Of a DNA stretch of 64,000 bases, positions 55,810 to 64,000 are shown one piece after another. Origin of the DNA: Lethocerus indicus (lineage: Eukaryota > Arthropoda > Insecta > Hemiptera > Belostomatidae); assembly GCA_019843655.1 (NCBI GenBank), contig JACDQD010000010.1, forward strand, positions 10,771,637 to 10,835,636, given 5' to 3'. Numbering within the stretch: position 1 is the first letter of the stretch; each line of letters starts with the position of its first letter. The position numbers and the translations under genes are program-made. Below the pieces are notes generated by a model. The model searched no databases and was not told where the DNA came from. It saw only the letters and a list, made by a program, of their open reading frames with translations.

Positions 55810-58800
55810 ACCTGGACTCGTTGACTTTAACTTTGTCACAAATAAGTTATTTGGTTAATAATTTAACGAAGAAAAATTATACATCGTCGGTTCAGGAACT
55901 TTCCGAGGTTAGTCCTGTTCAAGCATGTTGGGTACCAGTTAGTGCCCAATGTCAATCACATTTTGTACATATGACTTAGTTTAAATAAACTTTAACCACG
56001 TGAAAAATGTTTAGTGGCCTAAATATAGGTATATAATTAAACTTGTTTTCTCACTTACCCTGTATTATGGTCTGTGATAGCGGAGGACAAATTTTCCTTT
56101 TTGGTTTAATTTCAAACCATATTATAAATTACTTGTGTGCTTAGAATATATTAGCCTAATATTCTCCAACATCTGCAATAAGTTCAAGAATTATTATTGA
56201 ACTCACTATTTACATGAATATGGCAGACAATATGGATGATAAATTTGTAGGCTAATGACCTTGTATGGTGTTTATACCTTACCTGACATTCTGTTAGTTC
56301 AGTATAATACTAATATCAAACTCAGATATTTTTTGAGCAATAAAAAGTGCCATAATTAACGATATTAAGACCAAATGGAATTTTTGGGGGCAGTAATGTT
56401 TACACAATATGAAGTATATTATTTTGCTGAATTATGATTGTTTCATGTCCAATCTAAAAACAATCCTATTTTATGTTAACAGATGATAATGAATTTAATG
56501 CTGAAATTGAATTTTATTGTTGCTCTTATCAACGGAATTAAATCAGCAGATAAAATTTAACAATAGTCATTTAGGTTAGGTTGTTCTACATCTAATATTT
56601 TATTATACTGGAAAAAGGTTTATTGAACTGAGTTTTATGTAACCCTAAGAAAACATGATAATTTGAAAGTAAGATAAATTTTGTTATCAATTTGTTCGTG
56701 AAAATAAAATACATCACTATTTTCATTTGTAGTGCTTTTTAGTAGCATACGCATTAGTAAACTATATATATATACACACACACACACACACATAATATAT
56801 AAAATGCTTCTGTGTTCTAATGGAAATAATTCATTTTTTATTCTTTAATATATTAAAAAATATATTTAATATATCGTTGTTTAATATATTTTGCACTACT
56901 CACTGGCATATTTTGGCTGATGCTGGTCATAGATTTCTTCTATCTTAGATAGTGCCCAAAAGCTAATAAGTGAAAATTATTTTCCTGATTGTATTTTGGT
57001 CTGTTTAGTTGTTTGTTTATTATTGCATATTGCAATTTGCGAAGATGATTATGTTTAATGATTATTTCAAAAATGTTAATCATTTAAGCCGTATCTGTCT
57101 TATCTGTTTAAAAGATGGTGTTGTCTGATTATGTTGTGAGCTTTGTTTATGAAATTTATTTTTCCAGTTGATACGTGCATTTGGCTTTGAAGCAGACAGA
57201 CACTACCTTCGTTGCCTGTTTTCTTATTTTGAAACTGGCACAACTTACAAGGAGTCCCCACAGCTCCAGTTACTTTCGGAAGTGTTCGCTGCTCTCTTAA
57301 CAAAACCAGCAGTCATCTCAAGCATTTGTTTCACGTTTGATAAGCCACTTACGTGCAAGGTTAAACATAATTTGCTTTTATAATTAATATGAAACGAGTT
57401 TTAGTAAAATATATACAATTATTTCAAAAGTGATGTGTTGTTGTATTGGTGTTTGTTATGGTTTTAGATTTATAAATTACATGCAGCTTTGTCAACTAAA
57501 ATGAACTTTCTGCTACCACTATAATTTAAACAACTGTATGTTTTGTTATTAATAGTACTTAGTTGCATTATAATTTGTTTTATAAGGAAACTGTTTGTTT
57601 GCCTTGTAATTATTTGTAAGTTTATTCACATTTTTGTAAACAAACATTCTTGTTTTATTGAGGTACATAAATCGAGATATTTAGGCATTTATATAAATAT
57701 GAAAATAAATTTCTTCTGCAATGTGTAGTTCTGGAATTTCTGTCATTTTCTTTTTAATCGAAAATATATGTAGGCGATATTTCTATAAGGAGCCAAGTTT
57801 TACCTGATCGCCATTATAACCACTTGGTTGTCTCAGAATTGACCTATCCCTTCTATACTTGAATTGGATGCTTTTAATCATCAGAAAACAGTTAAGACTT
57901 ATATCTTCCAAATTTTTTTATATTGGAATATATATAGTGGTAAAGTTTCATCTTTTGTTTTAAATATTAAAGCATACTTATTTTTTATTAATCCTTAAAT
58001 ATTATTTTTTTGTGTTTGTCTACAAATCTGAATACTTGAGAATTGCACAATTTTCAGGAAACTTTCTTTTTTTCAGGGAACAAGACCTCCGAACCAGATT
58101 TTAACCCATTTCAGTAAGGCAATCAAATTAAACCCTGTTCAGGAAGTAGTGTTAGGTATTGCTCTCCTTGAATCCAACAATCCGGACACAGTCAGTCAGG
58201 CAACCCAATTTTTGAAGATTAAGTTACCAGAGCTCATTCGCTCGTACATAAATTCAGGTATCTTGTTCTAGTTTCGATTATTTATTCCTATCAATAGTAA
58301 TTAGCTTTGAGGCTTGTGGTAAAACCAGCAACGACCAATAATTTAATGATTTTTTTTTCTTATTTAGATACAAACAGTTCCAGTATTACAGAAGGAGGCT
58401 TACACGACACTACTCCTGAAGTTCTGCATCTAATTTTAAACAAAGTACTCTCCGAAAGTTCTGAACAATTTGGTTAGTTTTATGTTAATTAATGTTGGTA
58501 ATTAAATTGCTAAATAATAATTTTTATGATTACATTTTCCTGGAGTATTAGCTTTGGTTTGTATTTAATTATTATTATTGGGTTCTTGTGATTATATTAC
58601 TGTTATTTTTTGTTTATAGTTATTAGTAGACTGGGGAATTTAAAGGTATTGTAATTATATCTTGTGTATGATATTGAATTTTAGGAGTCACCAACGAGAC
58701 AAAGGAGGTTTTTTTACGTAATTTACGCCGTGATTTTCCAAGAGATTTAGTCCCAATTGTACTAGCACCACTACTGTATACGGATAACTCTGAGCTTTCT

Positions 58801-61800
58801 ATGGATAAACTGATCTCCGACACATCAAATATGTCACATAATTTAGTGAGTTTAGTCTCATATTAAATTTTGTTTCTTCCATTATTAAAATGCATATAGA
58901 ACGTGCATAACAGTTCTCAGCCTGTTACTTTTTATTACTTTTTGTGTAAGCCAATGTCTGGTGTTAGTTGAAAAAAAGTGTATAATAAAAAACATTTTTC
59001 AGGTCGATGGTGGTGTTGATGATATGGTCGGTGAACTTGGTTTATCTTTTACGAACAATTTAGAAACATGTCGTGGTCATTTAGTTCAAATAGCGGGACG
59101 AGAATTAAAACCTGGAGATTTAGCACGTGTTATGATACATATGCTCAAGTCTGTAGATTACTGGATGGAGACTGAAGCTTCCAAAGATAAACAACAAGAT
59201 CCCTCTTTAACACCTTCATCATGTAGCATTGACAATCTTGTACAGGCTTCGAAAGAAGTGGTTAGTAATTATTGTGCTTCTTATTCAAACTATTAAAAAT
59301 TAATTAATGACCGACTCAGTTGAGCATCCTGAGTTAAGATCTGCTCTGTACTGTATTGCAATTGTGAATCCATTTTAATTTTTTGATTATTTTTTATGAA
59401 TTTTCTTTTCAGAACCCAAAACTTAATTGGAGTGAAGTGTTGCACGAACTCGATCATGCAGATTTTGTTGTAAAAGATAGACACGGATTAAACTTAGTAA
59501 TATCAACAATAAGACTGGGATTGCAGAATCAAGGTTTTTGCTCTGATCGTTTTCCAGTCGAACACATATATGGGCATTGGAAGCATACAGAAAGTCAAGT
59601 AGGTTTTCAGATGTTAAATTGGTTTTAATTCAGCCAAATGTAAATTATGAAATATATAATAATTTCTGTAACCTAGCTTTAATTATTCTTGCAGTCAGTA
59701 TTTATTAATATTATTTATTTAGTTAATTTTATATATTAATAAAGTGTCCAAAACATATACCATTATTGATTAAATGAGTCCCTCATTAATGATTTGTTTT
59801 CTCCATAGATGTCACTCGTACAACAAATATTGAAAAATCCCGATATATTCTGTTTTGCCGACTACCCATTTCACTCAGTCAGTGTAGATATATTGAAAGC
59901 TCCTCCAGAAACTGAGAACAAGGAAATTGCATCATGGTAAGTTCATTAAGTAGGAAGGATTTTGAAAGCATTCTTATTTCATCAAGACTAAAACTCTATA
60001 TATTTTGATTTATTTTTTACATACTGCCATTTCTAGTATTTAAAGTTTTAACAGCATTTTGGCTTTATATTAGGACAATAATATTAAATAAATTTGTTTT
60101 AATGTTTGAAAAATTGAATAAGTTCAGAATTCAAGTGTGGTCTTTCATTTTTGACCCTTATCATCTTCCCCATTTGCATCTCCAAAATTGTGTGCGTTTA
60201 ATATTGATTTATATTATTATGTTTTTGACAGGCGATCTTTGGACTTGATTGGGACTCTGATGTACCTGGCCGAACGGGGACACAGCAGTCAGGTACAGGA
60301 ACTGTTAAAAGTTCCGATACAGCACTGTCCCGATGTTCTGGTCCTTGGTCTCTTGCAGACGCCCCCGCATCCACCCCTTTCATCTGTCGCTCAAGACATA
60401 CTGACCACTGTCATGCCTACCTTTTTGGGCAACCATCCAAATTCAGCCATCATACTCCATCAGGCATGGCACACACAGGTAAATTTTAATTTATGAGCCA
60501 CACATCCAAACATTTATTTTATCAACTCTGAAAACCGATATATTTTCTTAACCTATATTTAAACAACTATTTAATTAGTTCAGGCATTGAAATTATTAAA
60601 TAAAATGTTTTTGTGATTTTGCACAAGAATTTTGTTAGAGAAAATTTTTTTTAAATAACAGCATAAAGAAAAAGTGAGATCGGTATATAAAATTTCTTGT
60701 CTAGAATTATACTTCCAACAATAACTTTTCATGTATTTCAAAAAAACTAAAAAAGATCCTTTTTTTTTAGAATATTGCTGTGAAACAAATAATAATGCAT
60801 TCAATGGCCGAATGGTACCTGAGAGGTGACAATGACCAAACGCGGCTTTCGAGAATACTCGATGTCGCTCAAGATTTGAAAGCTCTGTCTCTTTTACTGA
60901 ATGCGCAGTCATTTCCATTTGTGATTGACCTGGCTTGTTTAGCTTCAAGGAGGGGTTATCTGAAGCTAGAAAAGTGGCTGAGTGATAAAATCAGAGAGCA
61001 TGAAGAGCCGTTCATAAGCGCTGTACTTAAATTTCTCCAGGTTGTTAATTTATAAAATTTGTGCTATATAAACAATCAGAGAAAGAAGAATAATTTAAAA
61101 TTTATTATTTTTTTAATTTCCATTTTCATGTAAATGCCTGCAATCAACTTTACAGAAACGTTTACCTCACATTGTCGGTGGTTTAGTGAAAGAAGATAGT
61201 ATACCTAAGGCTGCACAACTGCCTCATGAGACACTCAACACTATCTTACTTTGCCTCCAGCAGTGTCCTCTGTAAGTTGTTTTAAATTTTAATCAGATAT
61301 TTAATTTTAGAATTGATTAGAATTTTAGTACTTTATTTAATAAATTATCACTATTGATGTCGTGAACTAATCGAACTGATAAAGCTGTAATAGTGTTATG
61401 TTCTATAAATTAATTACATTAATTTCCTGATATTTATTTTTGTGATTTTTCTGCTATAGAAATATCTCCCAAGATATGTCAGATGCTATACATAATCTTG
61501 TTGCTACCTGTGGATTGGTTGTAAATAAAGCTCGACAAGGCCCTCCAGGCGTGCTCAGACCTCATAGGGCTCTAGACACATATCCACCGTCATCTGTGTT
61601 TTCAAGCCAAGTTGAATCGTTAAATTCAGGAATCACAGGAATATCATTGGCGACAACTTCAGCATTCACACTTCCTGCCAGTGTGTATCATCCATGTGTA
61701 GTATTCAAAGAATAAAACTACTCAAAACTCATATTATCTGCTGTTTATTTATTTTTTATTGCTTAAGCTCAGTTGTTATAAATTTGGTTTGTAAATACCA

Positions 61801-62174
61801 ATTTTTATAAAAGGTATAAATTATCTAGTTAACCATTAATGTTTTCAATAATGGCAGCAAATACCATGTACAAAATTATTAAAACATTGCTTTGTCTTAT
61901 CTCGGTGTGCTTTTGAGAATATTCAAACTGAAATTACTTGACATTTCACTGGGTTTTGGTTCATTATACAATTCTGAAAATTTAAAATATGTTTTTTGTG
62001 TTTCTAGGTTTGGGGCAGCTGGTGTCCAACCCTAGCTCACCTTCAAGACTTATGACAGCCTCTCAGTCACCAGCCTTTTCAATGATGCCTCTAAGTGCTG
62101 CAACAGCTGCATCGATTATACCTCAGGTTGGTGTTAGTGTTCCAGGAACAATGGCAAGATTGCAATTAACACAA

Positions 62175-62233
<59 letters not shown>

Positions 62234-63960
62234 ACAACAGCAGCAGCAACCAATTGAAAAAGCTAGAATGAGTGAGTTTTTTTGTTCCAAGTTTCTAAAT
62301 ATTTATTAGTTTTAAAAAATATTGCTATTTTTTTATTTAAATCAGTTAACTCATTTAACATTTGTATATTAAACATCTGTTCAAAAATTAAATATATTTC
62401 GTTCTAAATATGTTCAATAATTAGGATCAAAATGGTCAACTAAACTGCCACTACACTATCATTCATATCTGGTTTTATCTGTTGTAAAGATCAGCTGATG
62501 AATCAGGTGGTAGATCAACTAATGCTTACAACATGAAAATGAAATATTTCATTATTTTGATTTGAAATATTTTATGAATGTAAAAATTGTGTTAAATATG
62601 TCTGACAGTAGGTGGTGATTAATTTATAACTTTAGATTAATAGGTTTTTAATTGGATTAATTTAATTGTAACTGTTATAGTTTATTATTGTGGATTTGAA
62701 TGAACATGTGTTTAATTTATACATAGTGCATACAGTATTAGGCCTGCCAGTAGTATTCTTTAAAATTTTATTTGTATTATTTATTGAAAATTTCTGTAAC
62801 AGGTAATTAAGTACCAAGACTTAACATAATAATTATTATGAAATTCTAGCACTATATAGTTCTTTACTTCCAGAAAACAAAAGATCATATATGCCATTTG
62901 TTTGTCAGTAAATATTTTCTTTTTTGATACCTTTATCAATTGATTAGATCTTTGCTAATGCGTAGTTTTATTTTTTAGCAAATGATCCGTCAATTACTCT
63001 CTTTCCCGATTTGACGTTTCCAGTACCCAAAGATATTGAAGATGAGGCAAACAGCTATTTTCAGAGAATATACAATCATCCTCCCCATCCTACGATATCA
63101 ATTGATGAGGTTCTTGATATGCTCAAGAAGTTTATGGAGTCACCAAAACAGCGCGAGCGTGTTAGTATTTTTCTTTCTTTAAACCCACCACATTTCTATT
63201 TATATTCTCAAAATATCTTAACTAACTTTTACAACTTTTTGAAAAGTAACGTATGAGTGATTGTAATTCCTATTTTATTTTAGGATGTATTCTATTGCAT
63301 GTTGCGAAACTTATTTGAAGAATATAAATTCTTCCCACAATATCCAGATAAAGAATTACTCATCACAGCCCAGCTGTTCGGTGGGATCATTGAGCGAGGA
63401 CTCGTACCGTGAGTAAATTATTTTTATTGTCTAATTAAATTATGGCACGGGTTTCTTGACACAAACTTATTTGTTTACCTATTCTTACTAATTTTTGTGT
63501 GATGTTTTAGTGATTATAGAGAACTTGGAATGGCTCTAAGATATGTCCTAGATGCATTGAGAAAACCGAAAGACAGTAAAATGTTCTTTTTTGGCATAGC
63601 AGCTTTGGACAGATTTAAATCCAGATTGAAAGAGTATAGAAATTATTGTGAGCACATAATTAGCATCCCTCATTTTCAATCTTTCCCTCCTCATTTAGTT
63701 GAGGTATGTTCATCACTATTGAAATTTTAATGTTTATTTAATATTGAATGTATATTTTGTTATGATTTTTTTTTAAATTTCAGTATTTGGAGTATGGATT
63801 GCAGTCTAAAGAACCTCCATCTCGTCCACAAGGTTCTGTCATACCCACTGCTATGACAGCAGTCACTACTGCATATAAAACTATAACTCAGACCACTGTC
63901 ACGACAACAACCACTGTTGCAGTCACTAAGGCATCTACCACCTCTGTGATATCTCTAAGA
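55806..63960 (+). CDS. CNOT1: CCR4-NOT transcription complex subunit 1 (CNOT1 / Not1), 3' partial
   Basis: CNOT1 is the scaffold of the CCR4-NOT deadenylase. Seventeen exons are present: 55806-55907, 57168-57359, 58077-58257, 58368-58472, 58685-58845, 59003-59260, 59413-59598, 59809-59936, 60232-60478, 60771-61040, 61156-61271, 61460-61680, 62008-62271, 62979-63160, 63284-63408, 63511-63703, 63784-63960 (1,036 codons, phase 0). The start [20 protein letters not shown] is almost identical to animal CNOT1. Later blocks include [57 protein letters not shown] and, at the start of the MIF4G domain that binds the CNOT7/8-CNOT6 nucleases, [18 protein letters not shown] and [18 protein letters not shown]. 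Exon 13 carries a 26-residue glutamine run. The exon 12 donor (GTGTGT at 61681) is chosen by phase and is the least certain. The remaining half (CNOT9/CAF40-binding and NOT-box domains) lies beyond the window. Confidence 0.96.
56772..56792. repeat. Short (CA)n microsatellite in CNOT1 intron 1
   Basis: A run of CA units follows directly after a short TA run in the 1.26-kb first intron of CNOT1. Confidence 0.8.
62172..62249 (+). repeat. CNOT1: CAG/CAA repeat encoding 26 glutamines in CNOT1 exon 13
   Basis: Twenty-six consecutive Gln codons with mixed CAG and CAA, between RLQLT and PIEKARM. It sits in the flexible linker between the N-terminal HEAT repeats and the MIF4G domain. CAA interruptions make it less prone to slippage than a pure CAG tract. 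Confidence 0.95.
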
Positions 63961-64000
63961 GTAATGATTATGTCTGATATGTAACAGTTATTAAGAGTGT

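Overview
This is an AT-rich eukaryotic window whose genes are split by short spliceosomal introns, mostly 80-1,500 bp with GT-AG ends. The proteins read most like insect or other arthropod orthologues of conserved animal genes. I call it an arthropod, most probably an insect, and cannot place it to order. I rebuilt gene models by joining exons by hand, checking splice sites, codon phase and remembered family alignments. Five of the six genes give uninterrupted frames whose total length is a multiple of three over the part seen. OGT, cut at its 5' side, gives 795 codons after its first split base.

Layout. 1-1391: transposon-like sequence, probably an OGT intron. 1392-7450 (+): 13 exons of O-GlcNAc transferase (OGT), 5' part outside the window. 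7451-10888: OGT 3' region, a CT microsatellite and a near-perfect foldback element. 10889-13809 (+): a CP110 centriole protein in 6 exons, with a short first exon that is easy to miss. 13810-18235: gene-free, AT-rich, with fragments of a dispersed repeat family. 18236-44299 (+): a complete outer-arm axonemal dynein beta heavy chain (DNAH17/Dhc93AB type), 78 coding exons and 4,463 residues. 44660-46232 (-): NAA80, the actin N-terminal acetyltransferase, convergent with dynein. 46991-54035 (+): HBS1 ribosome-rescue GTPase, head-to-head with NAA80, carrying an alternative terminal exon for a Ski7-like short isoform. 55806-63960 (+): first 17 exons of CNOT1/Not1, running off the right edge.

The neighbours do not form one pathway. 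There are two thematic pairs. CP110 and axonemal dynein both act at centrioles and cilia or sperm flagella. HBS1 with its Ski7-like isoform and CNOT1 both act in cytoplasmic mRNA decay, one on stalled ribosomes and exosome coupling, the other in deadenylation.

The most interesting signals are the in-phase alternative HBS1 exon, a 30-nt cassette with strong splice sites in dynein intron 25, a 159+20+159 bp hairpin element, a hairpin plus stop-start-overlapping mini-uORF just before the CNOT1 ATG, a GC-AG intron in dynein, and complex tandem repeats in OGT intron 10. I did not find a wholly new gene system.
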